Assembly (NCBI GenBank): GCA_002309795.1
Contig: DBXZ01000009.1
Location: 1 to 36,305 of the forward strand
Source of the DNA: Bacteroidales bacterium UBA1199
Lineage (GTDB): Bacteria > Bacteroidota > Bacteroidia > Bacteroidales > UBA932
DNA length: 36,305 bases
Direction: 5' to 3'
Below the pieces are notes generated by a model. The model worked only from the letters and a program-made list of their open reading frames with translations, did not search any database and was not told the origin of the DNA. A program made the translations under genes and the position numbers. Positions 14,978 through 22,810 of this stretch are shown here, piece by piece. Each line of letters opens with the position of its first letter. The first letter of the stretch is position 1.

Positions 14978-17512
14978 TTATGCGTTACGGTGTTCCGGAT
15001 TATCCGCCTCCTTGGCATGCTTGCGACGCCAGAAGAGGATTCGGTCCTTGAGGGTATCCGGGGCCATCTTCTTGCTGAGCTTGGCCTCGTCGAAACCATA
15101 GCCGTAACCGTAGCCGTAGCCGTAGGTACCGCGGTTGCCGTAGCCGCCATAGCCATAGTGGCCATAGCCGTAGCCGTTGGAGTAGCCGTAGGTATGCGAG
15201 GTCATGTCCACACCGTTGAGAACGATAGCCACATTCTTGAGCTTGCCGTTCTCCACGAAGGAATCCAGTTCGGAGATGAACTTCAGGGCAGCCACACCGG
15301 AACGCACCACCAGCAGGTTGGCGTCCACGTAGGAATTGATGACTGCAGAGTCGGCCACCGGCAGGAACGGCGAGCTGTCGAAGAGGATGTAATCGTACGG
15401 CATCTCTTTGACCTTCCCGATGAACTCTTTCATCCGTTCGCTCTCGATGAGCTCTGACGGGTTCGGCGGAACGCTTCCGGCGAAGATGATATCCAGACCC
15501 TTGACGTCAGCCATATCGTGCTGGATCAGCGGCTCTATCTCGTCGGTCTTGCGAATCAGGTAAGACACCACGCCGTGGGTATGCTCCTTGATGTTGAACA
15601 ACTGGCCCAGACGCGGCTTGCGAAGGTCAACGCCGACGAGCAGCACTTTCTTGCCGGCGTGTGCCAGCGAAGCGGCGATGTTGGCAGAGATATAGGTCTT
15701 ACCTTCGCCCGGGGAGCTGGAGAGCACCTGGTAGACGCGGTAAGGATAGTAGCGGAAGTTGGAACGCAGCACGCGGATAGCCTCTTCGTGCGGATCGCGG
15801 CCCGAGGGACGGATCAGCTGGTCAGCCTTGTCCGTCAGCGGAATGGAAGCGATCACCGGCAGATGCGTACGCGAAGTGATGTCGGTCTTGCCATCCACCG
15901 ATACGCGCAGCGCCTGGCGCAGATAGAACAAGCCCGGCGGGATGATGAAGCCCAGCAGGAATGCCAGCACGAGAATCATCTTCTTGTTGGGAGCGGTGGG
16001 AAGCGCGGTATTGGAAGCGGGATCCACCATCTTGCACTGGTCGGAGACGGAATAGAGGGCGATCAGGGCCTCCTCTTTCTTCTGCTGGAGCAGGATGTAG
16101 AGCGGCTCCTTGATCTGCTGCTGGCGCTCGAATGAAGAGAGGGCCAGCTGCTGTTCAGGAATGTTGGAAATGCGGCGTTTGCCTTCCCGCAGCTTGCTCT
16201 CGATATTCGCCTTCTGCACATTGTAGGACTTCTCGAGGTTCTTGACCGAAGCGCGGATGCTCACGAGCAGCTCGTTGATCTGCGCGTCGGCGGAGACCAC
16301 CAGCGGGTTGGACTCACTGGAGTTGGAAGCCATACGGTTGCGCTCCATCACCAGCGTGTTGTACTGGTTGATGGTGGCGTTCAGTCCGGTGTCGGCGATG
16401 CCGATGTTGGCGGGAATCACGCTCCGGGCGTTGTTCATGTGCTCAATGTAGTCGCGGATGATGGCCAGCAGCTCAATCTGCATGTTCACCTCGTTGAGCT
16501 GTGCCTCGTACTGCTGGTCCTTGTTGAGCGTCAGGCTCGACTGGGTGGAGACATCCACCACGGTGTTGGAACGGCGATACCGCTGGTACTGGCCCTCGAT
16601 CTGGCCGAGTTCCTTGGAAATGGTCTCCAGCCGCTCGTCCAGGAATTCGATGGTATTGTTGGTGGACTGGTTGCGGAAGTTGCGCGAATCCAGGTTGTAC
16701 TGGTAGACCAGTGCGTCGAGGACGGCTTCGCAGCGCTTGGGCAGGTAGTCCTTGTAGGTGAGGCTGATGATATCCGACTGCGCGTAGGATTTGCCGCCCA
16801 CGGTGGCCACGTCCAGATTGCGCATCATGGATTTGGCCGCGTTCAGCGATTTGCGCATGGAAATCTGGTAGCGGTCGCCATAGGCAACAGGGCTGACGCC
16901 GGTCTGGCGGATGGAAAAGGCATGGTCCCACAATTTGACCTCTTCGCCGAACTCGTAATCCATTTTTTCCAGTGGATAGTCGCCATACTGCATCTTGACG
17001 CGCTTGATGGTAAAGTGCAGGCTGTCCGTAGGTACGAAGACGATGACCGCTTCAGCCGGATCCGGATAGTTCTCCTCGCCGTCGTAGGTCAGCACGAACG
17101 GCGACGAGTTCAGGTCGTACATGATGGCCTTGACGGGACGGTGCTTGATGTAGGTATAATTCAAGCCCAGCTGCTCCACCACCCGCTGCATCAGCGTGCG
17201 GGAACGGAGAACGGCCATTTCATTGTCTGCCTTGCTGGTTTTGGTCACGCCCGTGATATCTTTGAGCAGCGCGGACTCCACCGTACCCATGTTGTCGCGG
17301 TTCACCACCATGATGGTGTTATGGGCGGTGAACTGGGTGCGGGTCGCCTTGATGTAGCAGAATCCTGCCACCAGGCAGAGGAAGATCGAAAGGAGGATCC
17401 ACCAGCGCATGCCCCACACGACGGAGAGAATGCTTTTGATATCTACGCCGGAGGACTGTTCCTCTTCCGAAGAGGCTGACGGGCGGTAATTCGAGTTCTT
17501 ACTGTCACTCAT
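14978..17512 (-). CDS. Wzc-like polysaccharide co-polymerase / bacterial tyrosine kinase
   Basis: Inner-membrane protein (844 aa) controlling chain length and export of capsule or exopolysaccharide. Order of parts: a cytosolic N-terminal tail, a transmembrane helix at about 35-55, a large periplasmic Wzz-type domain with coiled-coil segments (about 60-505), a second helix near 509-528 ending in PPG, then the BY-kinase domain. That domain has Walker A SSPGEGKT near 598-605, Walker A' VLLVGVDLRKP near 620-630 and Walker B-like YDYILFDSSP. Residues 773-807 form a Tyr/Gly tail with 12 tyrosines, the autophosphorylation cluster, followed unusually by 37 more residues rich in charge. It is flanked by the Wza-like and phosphatase genes with 11-13 nt gaps, so all three are one unit. 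No polymerase or glycosyltransferase genes are in the window. Confidence 0.95.
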   Translation of the reverse strand: MSDSKNSNYRPSASSEEEQSSGVDIKSILSVVWGMRWWILLSIFLCLVAGFCYIKATRTQFTAHNTIMVVNRDNMGTVESALLKDITGVTKTSKADNEMAVLRSRTLMQRVVEQLGLNYTYIKHRPVKAIMYDLNSSPFVLTYDGEENYPDPAEAVIVFVPTDSLHFTIKRVKMQYGDYPLEKMDYEFGEEVKLWDHAFSIRQTGVSPVAYGDRYQISMRKSLNAAKSMMRNLDVATVGGKSYAQSDIISLTYKDYLPKRCEAVLDALVYQYNLDSRNFRNQSTNNTIEFLDERLETISKELGQIEGQYQRYRRSNTVVDVSTQSSLTLNKDQQYEAQLNEVNMQIELLAIIRDYIEHMNNARSVIPANIGIADTGLNATINQYNTLVMERNRMASNSSESNPLVVSADAQINELLVSIRASVKNLEKSYNVQKANIESKLREGKRRISNIPEQQLALSSFERQQQIKEPLYILLQQKKEEALIALYSVSDQCKMVDPASNTALPTAPNKKMILVLAFLLGFIIPPGLFYLRQALRVSVDGKTDITSRTHLPVIASIPLTDKADQLIRPSGRDPHEEAIRVLRSNFRYYPYRVYQVLSSSPGEGKTYISANIAASLAHAGKKVLLVGVDLRKPRLGQLFNIKEHTHGVVSYLIRKTDEIEPLIQHDMADVKGLDIIFAGSVPPNPSELIESERMKEFIGKVKEMPYDYILFDSSPFLPVADSAVINSYVDANLLVVRSGVAALKFISELDSFVENGKLKNVAIVLNGVDMTSHTYGYSNGYGYGHYGYGGYGNRGTYGYGYGYGYGFDEAKLSKKMAPDTLKDRILFWRRKHAKEADNPEHRNA

Positions 17513-17525
17513 AGTATGTATTTAA

Positions 17526-18305
17526 TTACTTGAGGATAAGTGAAATGATTGCAAGGAGGGTGGTGATGGACGAGAGTACCGTGGACCACAGCGAGGTGGC
17601 TGCCGTACCCTGCATCACGCGGATTGCACTCTGCGGAACGTAGATCACGTCGTTCTGGTGCAGATAGAAATAGGGCGAATTCAGGATGTCGCTCTTGGTG
17701 AGGTCGACCTTGATATGGGTCTGCTTGCCGTCCACGTCGCGGATCAGCAGGATGTTGTCGCGGCGCGCCGTGATGGCCAGGTCGCCCGCCCTGCCGATTG
17801 CCTGCAGGATGGTGTTGCGTTCGCCGTCCATCGTGTAGGTGCCGGGGCTGCGGACTTCGCCGAGCACCGTGACCTTGTAGTTCATGAAGGAGACGGAGAC
17901 AACCGGTTCCTTGACCAGACCGCCATCGCGAAGCATGGTCGTAATCTTGTTCACCAGATCCACGCGGCGCATGCCTTCAACGTGGATGACGCCCAGGCCC
18001 GGCATGTCGATATTACCGTCTGAATCAACCAGATACGGAACGACTGACTGGGTGGTGTTATAGCCGTTCACGTTGTCGCTCAGCGTGAAGTTATACGGAG
18101 TGATGATCGATTTATCCGGACCGGAAATCAGAATCTGGAGCTTGTCGTCTTTCATGATGACCGGCTCGTACTGCTCTTCAATCTTGCGCATTTCCACCTG
18201 ATCGATATCCTGGAAATAGAGGATTTCCTTGCTGGTGGTGCAGGATACGGCAAACGCCCCTATCGCGAGGAGCAGCAGCCATTTGAACTTGCCTGTATTT
18301 TTCAT
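17526..18305 (-). CDS. Wza/BexD-like polysaccharide export lipoprotein
   Basis: Outer-membrane auxiliary export protein of capsule/EPS systems. The N-terminus MKNTGKFKWLLLLAIGAFAVSC is a lipoprotein signal with Cys22 as the acylated residue. The middle holds the Poly_export domain (YEPVIMKDDKLQILISG, with VVPYLVDSDGNIDMPGLG) and an SLBB segment (VTVLGEVRSPGTYTM). The C-terminus has the hydrophobic stretch SSITTLLAIISLILK, typical of the Bacteroidota form. The frame is open to a TTG at 18314, but the ATG at 18305 gives the proper signal peptide and is used. A TAAATTTG box ends 7 nt before it. It starts the three-gene export cassette (259 aa). Confidence 0.94.
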   Translation of the reverse strand: MKNTGKFKWLLLLAIGAFAVSCTTSKEILYFQDIDQVEMRKIEEQYEPVIMKDDKLQILISGPDKSIITPYNFTLSDNVNGYNTTQSVVPYLVDSDGNIDMPGLGVIHVEGMRRVDLVNKITTMLRDGGLVKEPVVSVSFMNYKVTVLGEVRSPGTYTMDGERNTILQAIGRAGDLAITARRDNILLIRDVDGKQTHIKVDLTKSDILNSPYFYLHQNDVIYVPQSAIRVMQGTAATSLWSTVLSSITTLLAIISLILK

Positions 18306-18311
18306 AATCTG

Positions 18312-18319
18312 CAAATTTA
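18312..18319 (-). promoter_or_regulatory. -7 box for the polysaccharide-export cassette
   Basis: TAAATTTG (minus strand, 18319 to 18312) fits TAnnTTTG, between the fabG stop and the export lipoprotein ATG. Only 6 nt separate it from the ATG, so the mRNA would be nearly leaderless. It would let the export genes be driven apart from the upstream housekeeping genes. -33 match is weak. Confidence 0.45.
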
Positions 18320-18335
18320 CGAAATTCTTCTGACG

Positions 18336-19082
18336 TTACATCGCCATTCCGCCGTCAACTTGAATCACCTGACCGGATACATACGATGCGAGATCGGAGG
18401 CGAGGAAGACGCAGACCTTGGCCACCTCTTCCGGCAGTCCGCCGCGGCGCATGGGAATACCCGCCTCCCAGGCCTTCAGGGTCTCGGGGGGCATCTGGGC
18501 CGTCATTTCCGTCAGGATAAAGCCGGGGGCCACCACGTTGGCGCGTACGCCGCGCGGGCCGAGTTCCTTGCCGATGCTCTTGGCCAGACCGATCATGCCG
18601 GCCTTGGAAGCGGCGTAATTGCACTGGCCGCCGTTACCGTGGACGCCCACCACGCTGCTGATGTTGATGATGGAGCCGCAGCGCTGCTTCATCATGCCGG
18701 GGGTAACGGCGTGGATGAAGTTGAAGGCGCTCTTGAGGTTTACCGTCAGCACGGAATCCCACTGTGCCTCGGTCATCCGGACCATCAGGCCGTCGCGGGT
18801 GATGCCGGCGTTGTTGACCAGGATGTCCACGCGGCCCAGCCGGGCGATCACCTGGTCTACGGCGTTGTGCGCCTGCTCGAAGTCAGCGGCGTTCGATGCG
18901 ATGGCAAGCGCCTGTACGCCAAGGGCTTCAATCTCCTTGCGCGTAGCTTCTGCCGTCTCGTCGATGGCCAAATCCGTGAATGCGATATCAGCCCCCTGGG
19001 CCGCCATGGCGAGCGCGATGCTCTTGCCGATTCCGCGGGCGGCACCGGTGATGAGGGCAACTTTTCCGTCGAGAAGTTTCAT
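18336..19082 (-). CDS. fabG: 3-oxoacyl-ACP reductase
   Basis: NADPH-dependent reductase of the fatty-acid elongation cycle; short-chain dehydrogenase fold, 248 aa. Seen: TGAARGIGKSIA (cofactor loop, residues about 12-23), NNAGITRDGLMVRM, the catalytic Ser in INISSVVGVHGNGGQ, YAASKAG (catalytic Tyr and Lys), and the FabG-specific end YVSGQVIQVDGGMAM. The start MKLLDGKVALITG at 19082 is preferred over the longer open frame beginning at 19205, which would overlap rimO by more than 100 nt. It is 10 nt downstream of rimO and probably cotranscribed with it. Confidence 0.94.
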   Translation of the reverse strand: MKLLDGKVALITGAARGIGKSIALAMAAQGADIAFTDLAIDETAEATRKEIEALGVQALAIASNAADFEQAHNAVDQVIARLGRVDILVNNAGITRDGLMVRMTEAQWDSVLTVNLKSAFNFIHAVTPGMMKQRCGSIINISSVVGVHGNGGQCNYAASKAGMIGLAKSIGKELGPRGVRANVVAPGFILTEMTAQMPPETLKAWEAGIPMRRGGLPEEVAKVCVFLASDLASYVSGQVIQVDGGMAM

Positions 19083-19092
19083 ATTCTTGGGT

Positions 19093-20415
19093 TTATAACG
19101 GCTCACCGAGCAGGTCGTACTCGCCGGCGGCCGTAATCTTACATTCTGCGAATGTACCGATAATTTGTGAGGATTGCAACCCTTTCTGGTGGAAAGCCGC
19201 TTCACTGACCAGAATTTCGCCGTCCACTTCGGGGGATTCCCACTGGGAACGGCCCACCAGAACGCCGTCCTGCACGCTGTCGAAGAGCACGCGGGCGGTG
19301 GTGCCGATCCGGGCGGTGTTGAAGGCGGCGGAGATGCCGCTCTGGGCCTCCATCAGGCGGTCGTAGCGCTCCTGCTTGACTTTGGCGGGGATGCTGTCTT
19401 TGAGGTGTTTGGCGCCCCAGGTCCCCTCCTCTTCCGAATACTGGAAGGCGCCCATGCGCTCGAAGCGGGCTTCGCGTACGAAGTCCAGCAGTTCCGCGAA
19501 AGCGGCCTCGTCTTCGCCGGGGTGGCCCACCATCAGGGTGGTGCGCAACACGACGCCGGGAACCCTCTTGCGGATTCGCTCGATCAGCGCGCGGGTCTGG
19601 CGGCCGTCAATGCTGCGGCGCATGGCGGCGAGCACCGGATCGGCGATATGCTGGAGCGGAATGTCCAGGTATTTGCAAAGTTTGGGCTCGGAGGCCATCA
19701 GGTCCAGTACCTCCTCCGGAAATCCGTCCGGATAGGAGTAGTGCAGCCGGATCCATTCGATGCCCCTGACGGCGGCGAGCCTTTCCAGCAGCGGGGCCAG
19801 CTGGCGTTTGCCGTAGAGGTCCAGGCCGTACCAGGTGGTGTCTTGTGCAATGACTATCAGCTCCTTGACGCCGGCAGCGGCCAGGGCTTGCGCCTCGTCC
19901 ACAAGTTGCTCCATGGGCACCGAAACGTGCGGGCCGCGGATGAGCGGAATGGCGCAGTAGGAGCAGCGCCGGTCGCACCCTTCGGCAATCTTGAGATAGG
20001 CGTAGTGCGAAGGGGTGGTGAGGTGGCGGCGGGCGGCGAGCTCGGGACGGTGCGGGAGGCCGAGGGCCGCGAGAATCGCGGCGTGGTCGGCGGCGCCGAA
20101 GAAGCCGTCGACCTCCGGCAGGAGGCCGGGCAACTCGGCCGCGTAGCGCTGGGAGAGGCAACCGAATACGAAGATGTGGCGGATCATCCCCTCACGCTTG
20201 GCGCTGCCTGCCTGGAGAATCATCCCGATGGATTCCTCCTTGGCGTCGCCTATGAAGCCGCAGGTGTTGATCAGGACGGTGTCGACGCCGGCCGCCTCCA
20301 GGGGCTCTCCTTCCGGGGAAATCCCCCACCCCGCCGCGGCTATCTGCCGCAGCAGGTGCTCGGAGTCCACCCGGTTCTTCGAGCAGCCCATGGTTATCAG
20401 TTGAACTTTGGGCAT
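19093..20415 (-). CDS. rimO: Ribosomal protein S12 methylthiotransferase RimO
   Basis: Radical-SAM enzyme that adds a methylthio group to an Asp of ribosomal protein S12. The 440 aa product has the full order: an N-terminal UPF0004 domain with a cluster-binding Cys in TMGCSKNRVDSE and a further one in NTCGFI, the radical SAM motif CDRRCSYC near residues 147-154, then a TRAM domain at the end. The sequence GCSKNRVDSE separates RimO from the related MiaB, whose start reads more like TYGCQMN. It lies between the DUF5606 gene (32 nt upstream, with AAACG repeats in the gap) and fabG (10 nt downstream). Confidence 0.96.
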   Translation of the reverse strand: MPKVQLITMGCSKNRVDSEHLLRQIAAAGWGISPEGEPLEAAGVDTVLINTCGFIGDAKEESIGMILQAGSAKREGMIRHIFVFGCLSQRYAAELPGLLPEVDGFFGAADHAAILAALGLPHRPELAARRHLTTPSHYAYLKIAEGCDRRCSYCAIPLIRGPHVSVPMEQLVDEAQALAAAGVKELIVIAQDTTWYGLDLYGKRQLAPLLERLAAVRGIEWIRLHYSYPDGFPEEVLDLMASEPKLCKYLDIPLQHIADPVLAAMRRSIDGRQTRALIERIRKRVPGVVLRTTLMVGHPGEDEAAFAELLDFVREARFERMGAFQYSEEEGTWGAKHLKDSIPAKVKQERYDRLMEAQSGISAAFNTARIGTTARVLFDSVQDGVLVGRSQWESPEVDGEILVSEAAFHQKGLQSSQIIGTFAECKITAAGEYDLLGEPL

Positions 20416-20424
20416 CGCCGGAGC

Positions 20425-20449
20425 CGTCTTTAAACGTTTAATTACGCTT
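20425..20449 (-). repeat. 10-nt-period AAACG direct repeat, leader of rimO
   Basis: On the minus strand the units read AAGCG, AAACG and AGACG; the + strand complements start at 20445, 20435 and 20425, an exact 10-nt period. The nearest unit starts 10 nt from the rimO ATG and the farthest overlaps the DUF5606 stop. Confidence 0.6.
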
Positions 20450-20867
20450 ATTCAGCTTTTTCTTCCTCGTCGTCTTCGAAATCCAGCGAAGCGTACTGCC
20501 GCAGGCAGTTGTACCACTCGAGAACCTTCTTCATGTGCGACACATAGAAGCGGTCGCCGTCGTAGTCCGGAACCACCTTGTCAAAGAAGGTGCGGATCGC
20601 ATCGGGGGTAGATTTCTGCGAAGGAGCCTCGCCGCCGGCGAGTTCAGCCGCCATTTTGCGGAAGACCTCCTTGAGCGGAAGTTCAGCATCCATCGTAAAG
20701 ATGGAGATGTCGCCCAGGGCGGAAACGCGGGCGTGCGCACCCAGTGTGGTGCGTTTGCCGTTCTCCAGCGCCTCCACAATCATCCCGGCTTTACCATGCG
20801 CCAGATAGCGGAAGAGTCCGTGCTCTCCCGAAACGGAGACAATTTTCTTTAAGTCAGTCTTTTCCAT
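20448..20867 (-). CDS. DUF5606 family protein
   Basis: A small conserved Bacteroidota protein (139 aa) of unknown function. The N-terminus (residues 1-45) reads LKKIVSVSGEHGLFRYLAHGK and then IVEALENGKRTT, the typical start of DUF5606 proteins, suggesting a small beta-rich domain. The rest is mixed helical and the C-terminus ends in an acidic tail (FEDDEEEKAE). No signal peptide or membrane segment is present. It overlaps the 3' end of coaE by 19 nt in another frame, so the two are translationally linked. No catalytic motif is visible. Confidence 0.85.
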   Translation of the reverse strand: MEKTDLKKIVSVSGEHGLFRYLAHGKAGMIVEALENGKRTTLGAHARVSALGDISIFTMDAELPLKEVFRKMAAELAGGEAPSQKSTPDAIRTFFDKVVPDYDGDRFYVSHMKKVLEWYNCLRQYASLDFEDDEEEKAE

Positions 20868-21430
20868 AACTTATCAATTTGCGGGAGCAAGGGCTGCTCA
20901 CCGTCGTTTTCTATTATATAATCAGCTGCATCGCGCCGTTGCTGCTCGCTCCACTGGGCCTTCATCCGTTGCTGGACCGCTTCGCGGGTGACCCCGTCGC
21001 GCGCCATGACGCGTTCGATGCGCACCTCTTCCGGGGCGCTGACCACCAGCACTTTGTCGTAGAGCGGGCGGTATTGCGGATGCTCCAGCAGAATGGCGGA
21101 TTCCATCAGAACGACCGGCGCCGTCTGTGCGTCGCGCCACGCCGTGAAATCGCGGATTACGGCCGGATGGACAAGCGCTTCAACCTGCCTGCGCAGGGCC
21201 GGTTCAGCAAATAGCCGTGCGGCCAGTTTCCTGCGGTCCATCCGTCCCGCTGACGTCAGCACCTCCCTGCCCGTCAACGTCACGACATCGTGCAGCAGCA
21301 CAGGGGCTTCGTCATAAAGCGCCTTGGCGCGCTCATCGCAGTCATAAGCCGGGCAGCCCATCGTCTGAAGGATGTGCACGACAAACGACTTGCCGCTGCC
21401 AATGCCGCCGGTGCAGAGCAGGACCTTCAT
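20849..21430 (-). CDS. coaE: Dephospho-CoA kinase
   Basis: Last enzyme of CoA biosynthesis, phosphorylating the ribose 3'-OH of dephospho-CoA in the cytosol. 193 aa from the ATG at 21430. The P-loop GGIGSGKS is at residues 8-15; YDCDERAK follows in the CoA-binding region; then VLMESAILLE, VVSAPEEVRIERVMARDG (the LID-type Arg region) and QMRKAQW-like QRMKAQWSEQQRRDAAD. The frame is open to 21457, but MKVLLCTGGIGSGKS is the family start. That ATG shares one base with the ybbR-like TGA (TGATG), showing coupling. DUF5606 overlaps its 3' end. Confidence 0.96.
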   Translation of the reverse strand: MKVLLCTGGIGSGKSFVVHILQTMGCPAYDCDERAKALYDEAPVLLHDVVTLTGREVLTSAGRMDRRKLAARLFAEPALRRQVEALVHPAVIRDFTAWRDAQTAPVVLMESAILLEHPQYRPLYDKVLVVSAPEEVRIERVMARDGVTREAVQQRMKAQWSEQQRRDAADYIIENDGEQPLLPQIDKLWKRLT

Positions 21431-22416
21431 CACTCGGCCTTTTCGGAGAGAATGCACTCCACGAACCTCGGTTCACAGGTATAAGAGAAGAGCGAAGCGG
21501 CCACCGACTCATCCGGCCGGGGTGCGACCAGCGCGCTCCGGGAACCCAGGAAGTCGTTGTAATCCACCACGAAAGCGCCATTGGCACGCAGCGGTGCGAT
21601 CTCTGCGCCGAAATGCGTCCGGCAAGTCACATCCAGTTTGGAGGGCAGCAGGATCAACTGCTTGTCCGGGGGCACGTTGACCGTGGCGAGGTTCACCGTG
21701 AAGCGCTGCTCCACATAGCGGGCCACCGGCACAGAGTAGGCCACCTGGGCGGGTTCGATCCGCAGGCCGCGCACCGGCTCGAGCCGGACGTATCCCCGCA
21801 GGGACTTGTCTACGCGCGAAAGGGTTTTGGACTGCGTGGTGACTGCCGTAACGGCCTCCAATTCAGCCGTATTGCCATAGACCAGCACCGAATCGGGCGT
21901 CAGTTCCAGCTCTGAGGTCTCCATATACTGCGGCTTGCAGGCCACGGAGATGCGCGAGACCACCGGCACCTTTTTGTAGGATTGCGGCGCAAACTCGAAC
22001 GAGAGCGGAGTGGTCGGGATGTAATTCACATCGAACGAAGAGCCCACGGCGTCGTCCAGCTGGTCGCGGAACTTGGAGAGGTCCAGCAGGAAGGTGTTCG
22101 GACGCGCGGGATCCGCCTCAAAATAGCGGGCGTCGGCCCTGATTTCCAACTCCTTGCCGCGGCCGTCGCGTTTGCCCAGAATATAGAATCCGGCTGCCTG
22201 ACCGCCCAGCACCAGCTCCTCTTCCGATACCGCCTGCGGGGCGTATCCTTCGAGGTTGGTGGTTACCCGGACGCGGTACTGCAGGTAAACCATATAGTCC
22301 TGCGTCAGGTTGTGGGCCAGCCAGGTCACGAAAGCAAGCAGGAAGGAGAGCACCAACAGAATGATGTTCCCCCTCGTAAGCCTGCGGCCGGAGCGATTAT
22401 GCGGCTGTCCGGTCAT
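21430..22416 (-). CDS. YbbR-like domain protein
   Basis: A membrane-anchored protein of 328 aa with one N-terminal transmembrane helix (about residues 17-38, IILLVLSFLLAFVTWLAHN) followed by an extracytoplasmic region containing YbbR-like beta repeats (for example DSVLVYGNTAELEAVTAVTT and VRLEPVRGLRIEPAQVAYSV). In Firmicutes the YbbR protein CdaR regulates the diadenylate cyclase CdaA; in Bacteroidota these genes are usually placed between yajC and coaE, as here, and their role is uncertain. No cyclase gene is in this window. The ATG directly abuts the yajC stop (TAAATG). Confidence 0.88.
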   Translation of the reverse strand: MTGQPHNRSGRRLTRGNIILLVLSFLLAFVTWLAHNLTQDYMVYLQYRVRVTTNLEGYAPQAVSEEELVLGGQAAGFYILGKRDGRGKELEIRADARYFEADPARPNTFLLDLSKFRDQLDDAVGSSFDVNYIPTTPLSFEFAPQSYKKVPVVSRISVACKPQYMETSELELTPDSVLVYGNTAELEAVTAVTTQSKTLSRVDKSLRGYVRLEPVRGLRIEPAQVAYSVPVARYVEQRFTVNLATVNVPPDKQLILLPSKLDVTCRTHFGAEIAPLRANGAFVVDYNDFLGSRSALVAPRPDESVAASLFSYTCEPRFVECILSEKAE

Positions 22417-22752
22417 TTATGCGTTCTGCTGCGCGTCGGAATAATCCTTCACGAGCGAAGCCTTGTCTACCGTAATGGTGACGTTCTTGTCGATATCCAG
22501 CGTGACACGGGTACCTTTGACCTCGTTGATGGTACCGTAGATACCGCCCACGGTGACGACCTTGTCGCCCTTCTTGAGGCTGTCGCGGAATTTGTTCATC
22601 TCTTTCTGCTTCTTCTGCTGGGGACGGATCATAAAGAACCACATCACCACGAAGATGAGAACGAGCATCAGGATAAAGGAGAGTCCACCGCCTTTAGGCT
22701 GTGCGGCTGCAGCACCGGCTGCTTCCTGGAGGAAGAGTGTTAAAAAGTTCAT
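22417..22752 (-). CDS. yajC: Preprotein translocase subunit YajC
   Basis: Small single-span inner-membrane subunit of the SecDF-YajC accessory complex; 111 aa. Periplasmic N-terminus MNFLTLFLQEAAGAAAA, transmembrane helix about residues 25-43 (LSFILMLVLIFVVMWFFMI), then the hallmark RPQQKKQKEMNKFRDSLKKGDKVVTVGGIYGTI. The downstream gene starts right after its stop. AAACG-type repeats lie in the 53-nt leader between nusB and yajC. Confidence 0.95.
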   Translation of the reverse strand: MNFLTLFLQEAAGAAAAQPKGGGLSFILMLVLIFVVMWFFMIRPQQKKQKEMNKFRDSLKKGDKVVTVGGIYGTINEVKGTRVTLDIDKNVTITVDKASLVKDYSDAQQNA

Positions 22753-22778
22753 AATTTACTGATTATTTGGTTATTATT

Positions 22779-22810
22779 CGTAATCAAACGTTTATTTACG
22801 GTTATTTACG
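22779..22810 (-). repeat. 10-nt-period repeat, leader of yajC
   Basis: CG dinucleotides occur at 22779, 22789, 22799 and 22809, exactly 10 nt apart. On the minus strand the cores are TTACG, AAACG, AACCG and GTCG-like. The element spans the gap to the last codon of nusB. It is more degenerate than the ftcD and hutU copies. Confidence 0.5.

Noticed and set aside
15095..15200. The repeated GCCGTA units as a CRISPR-like or satellite array
   Set aside because: They encode the Tyr/Gly tail of the Wzc-like kinase in frame.
19083..19205. Longer start for fabG at 19205
   Set aside because: It would overlap rimO by over 100 nt and adds a sequence unlike any FabG; the ATG at 19082 gives the family start.
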